Assembly: GCA_938041955.1 (NCBI GenBank)
Contig: CALISD010000084.1
Coordinates: 62,001-126,000 of the forward strand
From: an uncultured Granulosicoccaceae bacterium
Lineage (GTDB): Bacteria; Pseudomonadota; Gammaproteobacteria; Granulosicoccales; Granulosicoccaceae
Direction: 5' to 3'
DNA length: 64,000 bases
Below the pieces are notes generated by a model. That model saw only the letters and a list, made by a program, of their open reading frames with translations, had not been told where the DNA came from and ran no database searches. Below are positions 43,318-52,747 of the stretch, piece after piece. The translations under genes were made by a program, and so were the position numbers. Positions within the stretch are counted from its first letter, which is position 1, and every line of letters begins with the position of its first letter.

Positions 43318-46020
43318 CTATTCTCCGTTGGTGAACCCAAATTCGATACGTCGATTTAGGGCCCGACCGGTAACCGTGTTGTTGGAAGCTATAGGTTGGC
43401 TTGAACCATAGCCCTGTGATGTCATTCTGTCGCCATTGATACCACGATCAATCAGGAAACTTCTAACCCGTTCGGCTCGTTCAGCGCTCAGTACCCGATT
43501 GCGCTCATCTTTGCCGGTTGCATCTGTATGGCCTGATATGGCCACCGTGGCATCCGGTACTTGAAAGAGTGCGTCGGCAATTTGATCCAGAATGCTAATG
43601 CTATCTGAATCCAATTCGGAACTGTTTGAACGGAATCGAATAGCTGCCAGATCGATCTGTGCAAACAGCTCGTTAATATCAGGGCCTTTGACCGTAATGT
43701 CGTTGCGCAAACTCACAGAGTTGCCAAACGCCGCCAGGCTATTGTCCGCAGCGCGCTGGCGTTCACCTTCACTCGCTGACATTCCACTGATAGTGAGATC
43801 GCCGGCTGATGATACGGTCACTTTTGCGTTTTCAATGCCGCTCAAGCTATTTAGTGATTGTGTGATTGCAGCGCCCCAAACAGGCTCCATTACTCGCTCG
43901 TCGATTGTTACGTTGGTGACGACAGTCTTACCTGCGCTTTCAAAGGCCCGGGTGATCGAGTCGTTGGTGGCCGCTGGCAGGAGACCCACTATGGTCACCT
44001 CTGACCCCAGGTCGGTGATTGTAGCGAAAGGTTTCATGAACGGTGCGGGTGCGACTTCTGGCTCTGGCTCAGATGCCGGTTCCGGGGCTGGCGCTGCTGC
44101 CGGGACTCGAACCGCGATCCTGTTGTCAATTGCCTGCCCGGCAAATAAGGCGGCAACCTGCTCACCTGCTGTCTGCCTGGCTTCATCAGAAGTAGCAATT
44201 CCGGAAATGAGAACATCTCCGGAAGGTTGTACTTTGACTTTCCCCTTGTCGATTTCCTGCATAGCGTTCAGAGATTCACCAAGGCTGGCAGCCCATGAAG
44301 GAGCTTCGAACTCATCGCTTGTGACAATGAAGCTTTCTACCGGTTTGTCTGAACTGTCGATAGCGCTTTCAATTGCCGCAGCGCTGTCAGCTGGAAGACT
44401 GCCATAGAGCGCGATTCGATCAGGGCTGTTGTAGATTGTTGCATAACCCGGTTTCAGAGGTGTGGGTGTGGGTGTGGGTGCCGTGGTGGTTGGAACGGTA
44501 ATTCTGTTGTCAACGGTGAGCTGGCCGTTTACAAGCTCAGTTGCTTTCGCCCCGATGTCGTTCCTAGCTTGTTCATCGCTTGCAGATCCGGTGAGTCGCA
44601 GTGAACCGTTCATTACAGAGAAAGAACCACCTTCAATAGCATTGAGGTCTGGCGTCAGTTGTTGAACAGCGGGCCACCAGCCCGGGTTAGTGGTGTTTGC
44701 GTCAACTTTGATACTTCCGCTAACACCGTCTTCACCGTAAGCCTCTTTGGCTGCGGTTTCTATTTTGGTTGCGTATTCCTGATCTGACACGGTTCCAGAG
44801 AGCTTAACTCCAGTATCAGTTGCAAAGAATGTCAGGCTCGATTCTGTGCGTTCGGTTTGTGCCGTATCGGCAGCACCAACGGTCAGCCGGTTTTCAACAT
44901 CACGTACACCAACCGTATTGGCGACGACTTCCTCGGCGCGCTCGCTATCAGGTTGGGCCGTTACATTGCCAGACAGTATAGCGTTTCTGCCATCAATCTC
45001 GACTGAAGCTGATTCATAGCCTGCCTCTGACAACGCACTGTTGGTGCGGGTGGTCAAATCGGCGTTGATCATCGGTGCATAGTGTTTGATCGCGTACCAC
45101 AACACGCCTAACAGCAATAATACCCCGAATAACAATGGCCCCCATGCAGTGCCGCCGTCCGCAGCTATTGCAGGCGGAACCACATAGCCGGGACGGCGGG
45201 CACGTGCAGCGGGAGCGATGTATCTGCCTTTTCGTGCCCCTGGCGGTGGAGCCATTGCACGTCTTGGACGAGAAGGGCGCGGGCGACCTTGTGCCGGACG
45301 GGCAGGTGGTCGTGATCCGGGTCTCGGTGCCGCCGATCGTGGTGTGTCAGCAGAAGGGCGTGCTGGTGCATCGCGATGAACCGGGCGACGGTTGGCCTCC
45401 ATGCTTTGGGCGGGTCTTTGCGCTGATGACCGGTGGCTAGTTTCCGTTGCAGGTCTTTCAAGCTTGTTGCTACGAATTTCAGCTTCGCTTGATGACACAT
45501 TTGCGGCTGTCTGTTGTGGCCGGGCTGTTTCAGTTCTGGCGTTTGCAGGTTTGGCAAGGCCGGCACTGGCCGCGTTAGTGCTGGTGGCTGCTTTGCTCAC
45601 ATTGGCAGGGTTAGTCACAGGCGGACGGGCCGGGTTAGCTGGCTGGACCCTATGGGTCGCAGGTTTCGCTGCGTCAGATTGAATCGGCGCTGTCGCTGGT
45701 TTTGGAGGCACAGAACCAGGTGCTGTTGGTGTCGCACTTTTTGGTAAGGGCGGTGGTGTATTAGACGGTGGCGCGGTGTTTTGACCTGCAATTGCCGGTC
45801 TGCCGCCAGAACCCCTGTTGCCTGTCTGTGGTACTGCACTGCCTGTTGCTGCGGTGCCGGTCACGGCCGATTTGGCGGCATCCGCAGCAGACGTTTTCGC
45901 AGCCGAAGCAGCCGCTGCGGCCTTTTTCGCCGCGGCGTATTCTGCTTTGTTGGTCAGGTCTTCGGCTGCCTTACTAATTTTGTCCGTGCCCGGAATTTTC
46001 TTGTCTGGTGGATTTGCCAT
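43318..46020 (-). CDS. Inner-membrane BON-repeat and OmpA-domain protein with Ala/Pro/Arg-rich cytoplasmic region
   Basis: About 900 residues from the ATG at 46020 (GGGAAA upstream; in-frame starts at 46032 and 46125 exist). The first ~300 residues are low-complexity, rich in Ala, Pro and Arg. A transmembrane helix follows (PLLFGVLLLLGVLWYAI). The exported part has one BON-like unit and three ~110-residue modules of paired BON-like elements (each ending DNRI or similar). The C-terminal ~110 residues are an OmpA peptidoglycan-binding domain (VAISGHTDATGKDERN, NRRIEFGF). The plan resembles mycobacterial ArfA/OmpATb but much longer. It should link the inner membrane to peptidoglycan. Confidence 0.85.
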   Translation of the reverse strand: MANPPDKKIPGTDKISKAAEDLTNKAEYAAAKKAAAAASAAKTSAADAAKSAVTGTAATGSAVPQTGNRGSGGRPAIAGQNTAPPSNTPPPLPKSATPTAPGSVPPKPATAPIQSDAAKPATHRVQPANPARPPVTNPANVSKAATSTNAASAGLAKPANARTETARPQQTAANVSSSEAEIRSNKLERPATETSHRSSAQRPAQSMEANRRPVHRDAPARPSADTPRSAAPRPGSRPPARPAQGRPRPSRPRRAMAPPPGARKGRYIAPAARARRPGYVVPPAIAADGGTAWGPLLFGVLLLLGVLWYAIKHYAPMINADLTTRTNSALSEAGYESASVEIDGRNAILSGNVTAQPDSERAEEVVANTVGVRDVENRLTVGAADTAQTERTESSLTFFATDTGVKLSGTVSDQEYATKIETAAKEAYGEDGVSGSIKVDANTTNPGWWPAVQQLTPDLNAIEGGSFSVMNGSLRLTGSASDEQARNDIGAKATELVNGQLTVDNRITVPTTTAPTPTPTPLKPGYATIYNSPDRIALYGSLPADSAAAIESAIDSSDKPVESFIVTSDEFEAPSWAASLGESLNAMQEIDKGKVKVQPSGDVLISGIATSDEARQTAGEQVAALFAGQAIDNRIAVRVPAAAPAPEPASEPEPEVAPAPFMKPFATITDLGSEVTIVGLLPAATNDSITRAFESAGKTVVTNVTIDERVMEPVWGAAITQSLNSLSGIENAKVTVSSAGDLTISGMSASEGERQRAADNSLAAFGNSVSLRNDITVKGPDINELFAQIDLAAIRFRSNSSELDSDSISILDQIADALFQVPDATVAISGHTDATGKDERNRVLSAERAERVRSFLIDRGINGDRMTSQGYGSSQPIASNNTVTGRALNRRIEFGFTNGE

Positions 46021-46522
46021 TGCTTTTCCCATTGTGGACAGTCTGGTAAGTCGAGACTGTTGCAATACGTATTTAGAGTGAAAAGTGGATAATTTGGTTG
46101 TCGGTATTTTCGCTGATTTGACCAAGCAAAGCTATGTGTACTTCATATTTATAACACCCTTGAATCGCGCTGTTTTGGTCATGAATGGTGGTCCATGAAT
46201 GATGTCTTTAGTGCTCTGCGTTTGTGCTCAGCGCTTCGTGGCGTTGAAATTGTTTCGCTGGAGGTGTTGTTTCAAGGTCAGTTTTTGTCGCCCGATGGCT
46301 AGTTTTTATCCCGATCCCGCAACAATAACAAATTCAGCGAGTTGCAATTGAAACCGGCAGTAACAATATGCAAATTATAGACTGCCTGGTCGACAAAAAC
46401 CGGACGCGTTGAGACGCAGCGCCAGTTTGGCGTTCATGTGCACCTGTGGGTCGCTGGACACACTGTCGTTTCAGCAGCTTGCTGCATACTCTATGTAATC
46501 TACATATTACGAGCCTACTGTT
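46021..46522. other. Divergent intergenic region, no gene seen
   Basis: About 500 bases between the BON/OmpA gene (minus) and the MttB-family gene (plus). It must hold both promoters. I see a direct repeat of catgaatg (in ggtcatgaatggtggtcc and the following bases) and a short inverted repeat CGCCA-gtt-TGGCG, but no convincing -35/-10 pair. The repeats could be regulator sites. Confidence 0.35.
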
Positions 46523-48070
46523 ATGGCAGGAAAGAAAAGAAGACGCGGTGCACGCGAGGGCAAACGAGCCCGTGCGGCGAATCAAGCGCCTGTTGCGCCT
46601 TATATCAAACGTCGCATCCCGTCGTATTGCCATGCTACGCAAGAGCAATTAGAGCTGATCGAACACAACGCTGACACGGTGCTTGAAGAAATCGGCATCG
46701 AGTTCAGGGACTTTCCACGCGCGCTCGAGCTGTTCAAACAGGCGGGTGCAGATATTGACGGCGAGCGGGTGAGGTTCCCGCGTGGAATGTGTCGCAAGAT
46801 AATTCAGGATAGTGCCCCAAGAGAATTTGTTCAGCACGCTCGTAATCCGGCACGAAGTGTTGTGATTGGTGGTGACAATACCGTTTTGGTACCAGCTTAC
46901 GGTTCACCATTTGTACGCGATCTTGATAACGGCAGGCGCTACGCCAATATCGAAGACTTTCAGAATTTCGTCAAGTTGGCGTATATGTCGCCGTCACTGC
47001 ATCACTCCGGTGGCACCGTTTGTGAGCCGGTCGATTTGCCGGTCAACAAACGCCACTTCGATATGGTGTATTCGCACATGCGTTACAGCGACAAGCCTTA
47101 TATGGGTTCTGTGACAGCGGCCGAGCGTGCGCAGGACACCGTTGAAATGTCGAAGATACTATTTGGCGATGACTATATCGACCCTGATACCGGCAATGAG
47201 AAAACGGTGGTGATCAACTTGATCAATGCCAACTCACCAATGACTTTCGATGACACGATGCTGGGTGCAGCGGAGGCTTATGCGCTGGCTAATCAGGCAA
47301 CGGTGATATCGCCATTCATTCTTGCCGGTGCGATGTCTCCGGTCACAGTCGTTGGTACAGTGACCCAGATTCTTGCTGAAGCGCTAGCGGGTATGGCCTT
47401 TGTTCAGTTGGTGCGCCCGGGTGCACCGGTCGTGTTTGGCACCTTTGCCAGTAGTATTTCCATGCAATCGGGAGCACCTACTTTTGGTACACCGGAACCT
47501 ACCTCGGTGTTATACATCGCTGCTGAGTTAGCGCGTCGTCTTGGTGTGCCATTCAGATCCGGTGGTGGACTCAACGCGTCCAAACTCCCTGATGCGCAAG
47601 CTGCTTATGAAGCTGCCAACACGCTGCAGTCTGCCATGCTCGCCGGGGTCAACTTTATGTTGCACACCGCTGGTTGGCTTGAAGGCGGTTTGGTGATGAG
47701 TTATGAGAAATTCATTATGGACGCTGATCAGGCTGGCATGCTGCAAGTGTTTGGTGAAGGTCTCGATTTCAGCGAGAACGGTCAGGCTTTAGATGCATTG
47801 CGTGAAGTGGGGCCGGGCCAGCATTTCCTTGGCTGTGATCACACACAAAGAAATTTCGAAGCGGCTTTTTACCGTTCAGACCTGGCAGACAACAACAGCT
47901 TTGAGCAGTGGGAATCTGAAGGTTCGCTGGATATATCGCAAAGAGCCAATGTAAAAATGAAAAGTATGCTTGAGAGCTATGAGGCACCCCCCATCGATCC
48001 CGCGGTGGATGAAGCTTTGCTGGCTTATATTGAACAGCGAAAATCATCGTTTCCGGACGCGAATTATTAG
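46523..48070 (+). CDS. MttB-superfamily corrinoid methyltransferase without pyrrolysine (MtgB-like)
   Basis: A 515-residue TIM-barrel methyltransferase. The N-terminus is strongly basic (MAGKKRRRGAREGKRARAAN) and then the family body starts at IPSYCHATQEQLELIEHNAD. The region where archaeal MttB has pyrrolysine reads SGGGLNASKLPDAQAAYEAA with no in-frame TAG, as in the non-pyrrolysine group. One tested member of that group, MtgB, demethylates glycine betaine to dimethylglycine. It is followed by a terminator and the GbdR-like regulator, and faces the corrinoid operon, which supports a quaternary amine substrate. Which one is not decided by sequence. Confidence 0.9.
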   Translation: MAGKKRRRGAREGKRARAANQAPVAPYIKRRIPSYCHATQEQLELIEHNADTVLEEIGIEFRDFPRALELFKQAGADIDGERVRFPRGMCRKIIQDSAPREFVQHARNPARSVVIGGDNTVLVPAYGSPFVRDLDNGRRYANIEDFQNFVKLAYMSPSLHHSGGTVCEPVDLPVNKRHFDMVYSHMRYSDKPYMGSVTAAERAQDTVEMSKILFGDDYIDPDTGNEKTVVINLINANSPMTFDDTMLGAAEAYALANQATVISPFILAGAMSPVTVVGTVTQILAEALAGMAFVQLVRPGAPVVFGTFASSISMQSGAPTFGTPEPTSVLYIAAELARRLGVPFRSGGGLNASKLPDAQAAYEAANTLQSAMLAGVNFMLHTAGWLEGGLVMSYEKFIMDADQAGMLQVFGEGLDFSENGQALDALREVGPGQHFLGCDHTQRNFEAAFYRSDLADNNSFEQWESEGSLDISQRANVKMKSMLESYEAPPIDPAVDEALLAYIEQRKSSFPDANY

Positions 48071-48090
48071 TTTCGGTTATGTATGAGCGG

Positions 48091-48126
48091 CAAACACGGA
48101 GGGCAGACTCCGTGTTTTGCTTTTCA
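48091..48126 (+). terminator. Rho-independent terminator after the methyltransferase
   Basis: AAACACGGAG-ggcaga-CTCCGTGTTT followed by TGCTTTT, ten pairs. It ends the methyltransferase transcript 21 bases after its stop codon and separates it from the regulator gene. Confidence 0.88.
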
Positions 48127-48606
48127 ATTCCTGACGGCGCAAATAGCTAATGTTGTCCCGTGGCATCAGCTCTGGCGAATCAGAAATAGTCGTGATCAAG
48201 AATCATTTTTGCTGCAGCAATTGAAAAAATCATCGGCAAAGGGCCATTTATGGCCATATTCGCCCAATCACTCGATTAAAATTCTAATTTTTTTGAACCT
48301 GGTAATAATATAATTACTGTTTAGTTATCAACAACTAAAAACTCCTTTGTGAGAAAATACTATAACAATTAGCGGTTTATATCGTTGTGGCCCCCTATCG
48401 TGAAATGATCTGGCCCTAAGATAAAATGTCGCAAACAGTACATCATCGTGTTGCTTCGAGAACAGACTGAGGCTCAGCGCGACGTAAAGCGATCAAGTAT
48501 AGAATCGCCGTCAATAGCACAGGAAGTGCAGCCAAACTGGACCAGTAAACAGCAAGCGCGAGCATCTTGAGCACTACTAGACACGCTACTGGTTGGAATA
48601 AACTGC
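48127..48606. other. AT-rich regulatory region upstream of the AraC-type regulator
   Basis: About 480 bases with an A/T-rich block (48270-48380) containing two inverted repeats, GTAAT-aatata-ATTAC and TTTAGTT-atcaac-AACTAAA. These are candidate operator or structural sites. One short minus-strand frame is listed separately. No other gene is supported. Confidence 0.4.
48443..48565 (-). CDS. Possible 40-residue single-TM protein
   Basis: The ATG at 48565 opens a 40-codon frame, MLALAVYWSSLAALPVLLTA then ILYLIALRR and a polar tail. It is one hydrophobic helix followed by RR, as expected of a small membrane protein. No ribosome site is visible, and it could be chance or a gene remnant. It is divergent from the AraC-type regulator gene. 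Confidence 0.25.
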   Translation of the reverse strand: MLALAVYWSSLAALPVLLTAILYLIALRRAEPQSVLEATR

Positions 48607-49686
48607 ATGATAAAAAGCAAGAGCTCCGGGCCGACTAAGATCGGCTTTCTTCTAATTTCCGATTTTTCAATGCTCGCATTTTCGTCGGCTCTCGAGCCGC
48701 TTCGAATGGCGAATCAACTTTCAGGCGAAGGCCTTTACGAATGGACAACGGTCGGCGCATCGCGGGATGCTGTCGATGCCAGCAACGGCATTTCGATCAC
48801 CCCCGATTGTTCCATCCACGATGCCCCTCAATTTGACGCGGTATTTGTTTGTTCCGGCAATCAAATACAGCATCATAGCGATGCCGATGTGACCGCATGG
48901 GTGCGATCGCTTTCCAAGCGGGATATGACCTTAGGTGCAGTTTGCACAGGCACCTACGTGCTTGCCAAAGCCGATGCGCTTGATGGACACCGCTGCACAA
49001 TTCATTGGGAAAACATGGCCAGTGCCAGAGAAGAATTCCCGCAATTGGTGATTTCACCTGAGCTATTTGAAATTGATGAGAACCGTTACACCAGCGCCGG
49101 TGGAATTGCGCCGTTGGATATGATCCTGCATGAGATCAGAAACTCACATGGTGCTGACCTCGCCTCGGCGATTATCGAACAGTTTATGTGTGATCGAATC
49201 AGAGACAAGCACGATAGACAACGTGTTCCGTTAACCCAGCGCATTGGCACTAACCAACCTAAGCTGGCAGAGGCAGTGTCATTGATGGAAGCCAACATCG
49301 AAGAGCCTATGACGCTCGATGAATTGTCCTTTCATGTGGGATTGTCGCGACGACAACTAGAGCGTTTGTATCAACGTTATCTGCAATGTGTACCGACTCG
49401 TTACTACCTTGAGCTTAGATTGGAACGCGCAAGACAGCTACTGCTGCAAACGAGTATGCCAATTGTCGATATCGCGCTGGCGTGTGGTTTTATATCCGCT
49501 CCACACTTCAGCAAATGCTACCGCGATACCTTCGGCTTGCCACCGCGCGATGAGCGGCGTAGAGCGGCTGGTCAGGTTGAAGCCAGTAAAGCGAAGAAGA
49601 AGGATGGTAAAACATCCAACCTTCGTCGCACCACGGTATGTTCAGCTTCTGCGCCGTCTGCGACGAGCGCCCCTCCCGCCGCTTGA
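48607..49686 (+). CDS. GlxA/GbdR-type AraC-family transcription regulator
   Basis: A 359-residue activator with an N-terminal DJ-1/PfpI (GATase1-like) sensor (IGFLLISDFSMLAFSSALEP; LGAVCTGTYVLAKADALDG) and two C-terminal AraC helix-turn-helix motifs (ELSFHVGLSRRQLERLYQRY; VDIALACGFISAPHFSKCYR). This is the layout of GbdR and CdhR, which control glycine betaine and carnitine catabolism in Pseudomonas. Its position between the methyltransferase and the corrinoid operon fits that role. Its last 45 bases overlap, on the other strand, the 3' end of the RamQ-like gene. Confidence 0.9.
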   Translation: MIKSKSSGPTKIGFLLISDFSMLAFSSALEPLRMANQLSGEGLYEWTTVGASRDAVDASNGISITPDCSIHDAPQFDAVFVCSGNQIQHHSDADVTAWVRSLSKRDMTLGAVCTGTYVLAKADALDGHRCTIHWENMASAREEFPQLVISPELFEIDENRYTSAGGIAPLDMILHEIRNSHGADLASAIIEQFMCDRIRDKHDRQRVPLTQRIGTNQPKLAEAVSLMEANIEEPMTLDELSFHVGLSRRQLERLYQRYLQCVPTRYYLELRLERARQLLLQTSMPIVDIALACGFISAPHFSKCYRDTFGLPPRDERRRAAGQVEASKAKKKDGKTSNLRRTTVCSASAPSATSAPPAA

Positions 49687-51690
49687 TGCAGGTGTCGGCT
49701 CGGGTAGGGTAACTACCTCTGAAAGCATTGGGAATTTCGCTGTTTTATGCGGAATTCCCATGGCTTCTACGAAATGATCCTGAAACTTCTGCTCTACAGC
49801 AGTTTCAATTTTCTCGACCCGATTCACCAGTTGCTCAATATCGTTTCTGGTGCTTCGATTAAGCAGCGCCATCCGCGCGCCAGAGCCTGCAGCATTGCCT
49901 GCCGAAGATACATTGCTAAGAACGCAGTCTGGAATCAAACCAAGGATCATCGCGTACTTAACATCAATGTGACTGCCGAAAGCACCGGCTAAGCGGATAC
50001 GATCAACTTGTTCGACTTCTAGTCTGTCCATCAGTAGCCTGACACCTGCATACAACGCAGCCTTGGCTAGCTGTATCTGTCTCACATCGTTTTGAGTGAT
50101 GACTATTCTTACGTCACCATCGTGCAACAGATAAGAAAACGTTCTGTCGTTCTCAATCACACGGTCAGACTTGTCTGCATGCGCTGAGCTGATAACGCCG
50201 TTGGTATCAATCAAGCCTGCCAGAAACATCTCTGCCACCACTTCGATAATTCCACTGCCACAAATTCCAGTGACACCGAGCGATTCTATGGATGCTTCAA
50301 AGTCCGGATCATCAGACCACACTTCACTGCCGATAATGCTGAACCTTGGTTCGAGTGTTTCAGGATCAATTCGCACGCGTTCAATGGCACCTGGCGCTGC
50401 GCGTTGACCGCCACTGATTTGAGCGCCCTCAAATGCCGGGCCTGTCGGGCTTGAACAGGCGAGTATTCTTTCGTTGTTACCCAGCACAATCTCTGCATTG
50501 GTGCCAACATCAACCAGCAGGGTAATCTCACTCATTGTGTCGGGCCGTTCTGCCAGTATTACCCCTGCGGTATCAGCGCCTACGTGGCCTGCGATACAGG
50601 GCAGTACATAGACCTGCGCGTTGGGGTGAGTGTTAAAGTCGAGTTCACTGGCATTGCAACGGAACGCTTCATCGGTGGCCAGTGCGAATGGTGCGCCGCC
50701 CAGTTCTACCGGGTTGATACCCAGTAACAGATGGTGCATCACCGGATTGGCAACTAACGTCATCGCCATAACATCTGCACGGTCTGCTTTTATTTCTTCT
50801 GTGGTGGCGGTCACTAGCGTATTGATCGCTTCGCGAACCACTTTTGTCATTTCAACTTCACCACCCGGGTTCATCATTACATAGGAGACACGGCTCATTA
50901 GATCTTCGCCAAAGCGTATTTGCGGGTTCATGATGCCGGATGAAGCCAGCACGTCTCCGCTTAATAAATCGCATAAGTGCGCAGCGATAGTGGTTGAACC
51001 TACGTCTATCGCTATACCGAGTATTTGCTCCTGGAGTCCCGGCCACAGAGCGACAATGTTGTTGTCTTCAGCTACGGCGACTGTCACTTGCCAATCACCC
51101 TTACGCAAAACCGGTTGCAGTGTGGGCAACAATGAAGATTCGAATCTTAATTCAGTTAATTGCCATTCCTGTTCAAGGGCTAACTTCAGACGTTGCAAAT
51201 CACCCGTCGGTGAATGCATGTCGGGCTCTTCTACCTGAACAAAATACAACCGCACCAACGGATCGAGTTCTATATCGAGAAGGTCAGCGCCCTTTCTAAT
51301 GACCTGCTTGTGCACCTGGCTGTCTGGTGGCACATCGATCACCACATCACCCAGCAACTGTGCCTGGCAACTGAGTCGACGACCCTCCAGCGATATCTTT
51401 TTAACTTTCTCCCAGCGCTCTTCTGTTTTTGTGAATGCAGACAGGTTTTTTGCATCAGAGACGATCTCATGTTTTGAGAATTCGCCTTCAGCGCACAATA
51501 CCTGACAGCGTCCGCAGATCGCGCGGCCTCCACAGACAGAGTCGATATCTACACCCAGTGCGCGTGCCGCTTCCAGTACCGGCGTGTTCACCGGAAAGTG
51601 GCCGCGCTTGCCGCTGGGGGTAAAAACTACTTTTACCTGCTTAGCCTGGCTTGACTGATCTGGCTGGATTTGAGTGGAAGAATCTGACAT
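49642..51690 (-). CDS. ASKHA-domain corrinoid reductive activator (RamQ-like, DUF4445)
   Basis: A 682-residue protein. The N-terminal ~95 residues are a [2Fe-2S] ferredoxin with CGGRAICGRCQVLC. The rest is an ASKHA ATPase fold (GIAIDVGSTTIAAHLCDLLS; LLVDVGTNAEIVLGN; GICGSGIIEVVAEMF). Such proteins use ATP and an electron to restore Co(II) corrinoid to active Co(I). It ends in a Gly/Arg tail, GGRGARRRRRRS, encoded in the overlap with the convergent regulator gene. It is the last gene of the corrinoid operon. Confidence 0.9.
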   Translation of the reverse strand: MSDSSTQIQPDQSSQAKQVKVVFTPSGKRGHFPVNTPVLEAARALGVDIDSVCGGRAICGRCQVLCAEGEFSKHEIVSDAKNLSAFTKTEERWEKVKKISLEGRRLSCQAQLLGDVVIDVPPDSQVHKQVIRKGADLLDIELDPLVRLYFVQVEEPDMHSPTGDLQRLKLALEQEWQLTELRFESSLLPTLQPVLRKGDWQVTVAVAEDNNIVALWPGLQEQILGIAIDVGSTTIAAHLCDLLSGDVLASSGIMNPQIRFGEDLMSRVSYVMMNPGGEVEMTKVVREAINTLVTATTEEIKADRADVMAMTLVANPVMHHLLLGINPVELGGAPFALATDEAFRCNASELDFNTHPNAQVYVLPCIAGHVGADTAGVILAERPDTMSEITLLVDVGTNAEIVLGNNERILACSSPTGPAFEGAQISGGQRAAPGAIERVRIDPETLEPRFSIIGSEVWSDDPDFEASIESLGVTGICGSGIIEVVAEMFLAGLIDTNGVISSAHADKSDRVIENDRTFSYLLHDGDVRIVITQNDVRQIQLAKAALYAGVRLLMDRLEVEQVDRIRLAGAFGSHIDVKYAMILGLIPDCVLSNVSSAGNAAGSGARMALLNRSTRNDIEQLVNRVEKIETAVEQKFQDHFVEAMGIPHKTAKFPMLSEVVTLPEPTPASSGGRGARRRRRRS

Positions 51691-51769
51691 CGGCGAAACT
51701 CCTGCGGCTATGCCACTTGTGCACGCCTTGTGTTAAATCGACCTTATGACCGGCTGTGGTTACCTGAAG

Positions 51770-52672
51770 CTATTTTGCTGGTCGTTTTCTTTTTGATACC
51801 CGTCGGCCGCGTCCGTCGCCGTCTTTGGGTGGTTCTCGATATTTTCCAATCCAATTCAGGCAGTCGGGGTCGTGTCCCATAAGTACGTCCGCTGCCATGA
51901 CTGATTCCATGACTTCCTTATGAATAGGGTTAGTTATTGCAGAAGTCATTCCGTGTGAGATAGCCATCGATAAAAAGGCGCCGTTAATACCGTCACGATT
52001 AGGCAGACCAAAGCTGACATTTGATGCACCACAGGTGGTGTTGCACTTTAACTCGCGTTGAATGCGCCCGACGATATCAAATACCTGACGGCCGGCCTGT
52101 CCCATAGCACCGATGGGCATCACAAGCGGGTCTATAACTACATCACAGGCTTTGATGCCATAGTCTGCTGCGTGCTCAACGATTTTCTTGGCAACAGCGA
52201 AGCGTACTGCGGGATCTTCTGAAATGCCGGTTTCATCGTTCGATATAGCGACCACTGCGGCGTCATACTTTTTTACCAGTGGCATGACACGTTCAAGTTG
52301 CTCCATTTCGCCGGTCACAGAGTTAACTAATGCACGGCCGTTGTAGACTTGAAGGCCACGATCCAGCGCCTCAATGATTGATGAGTCTATGCAGATCGGT
52401 ATGTCACTAATCGACTGCACCAGTTCGATGGCTTGCGCCAGTAGAGCAGGTTCATCTGCCAGCGGGATGCCGGCATTGATATCAAGCATATGTGCGCCGG
52501 CTTCAATCTGGGCGATAGCATCCGCTTCCACCCGACTGAAATCGCCGTTCTTCATTTCTTCCGCCAGCAGCTTTCGCCCGGTCGGGTTGATTCGTTCACC
52601 AATCATTGTGAATGGTTTGTTAAAACCAATGATGTGATTGCGTGTGGCAGAACCGATAACGGTTTCAGTCAT
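51770..52672 (-). CDS. Methylcorrinoid:tetrahydrofolate methyltransferase (pterin-binding domain)
   Basis: A 300-residue dihydropteroate synthase-fold enzyme of the MtgA/MtvA/AcsE type. FTMIGERINPTGRKLLAEEM is the pterin-binding start, and MLDINAGIPLADEP, ICIDSSIIEALDRGL, NVSFGLPNRDGIN follow. It should take methyl from the corrinoid protein and give 5-methyl-THF. The C-terminal ~20 residues are basic (GRGRRVSKRKRPAK). It lies 75 bases after metF. Confidence 0.9.
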   Translation of the reverse strand: MTETVIGSATRNHIIGFNKPFTMIGERINPTGRKLLAEEMKNGDFSRVEADAIAQIEAGAHMLDINAGIPLADEPALLAQAIELVQSISDIPICIDSSIIEALDRGLQVYNGRALVNSVTGEMEQLERVMPLVKKYDAAVVAISNDETGISEDPAVRFAVAKKIVEHAADYGIKACDVVIDPLVMPIGAMGQAGRQVFDIVGRIQRELKCNTTCGASNVSFGLPNRDGINGAFLSMAISHGMTSAITNPIHKEVMESVMAADVLMGHDPDCLNWIGKYREPPKDGDGRGRRVSKRKRPAK

Positions 52673-52747
52673 AGGGGTGTCCCGGAAAATCTATAAGAAA
52701 ACTATGGATGTCAGTCTAGGGAATGTAACTGACAGTTGAGATCGGGG

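Noticed and set aside
43592-44407. 271-codon plus-strand frame antisense to the BON/OmpA gene
   Set aside because: Complementary shadow of an Ala/Ser-rich gene; no domain recognised.
46523-48070. Pyrrolysine in the MttB-family enzyme
   Set aside because: No in-frame TAG anywhere in the gene; the equivalent region is an ordinary sense stretch.
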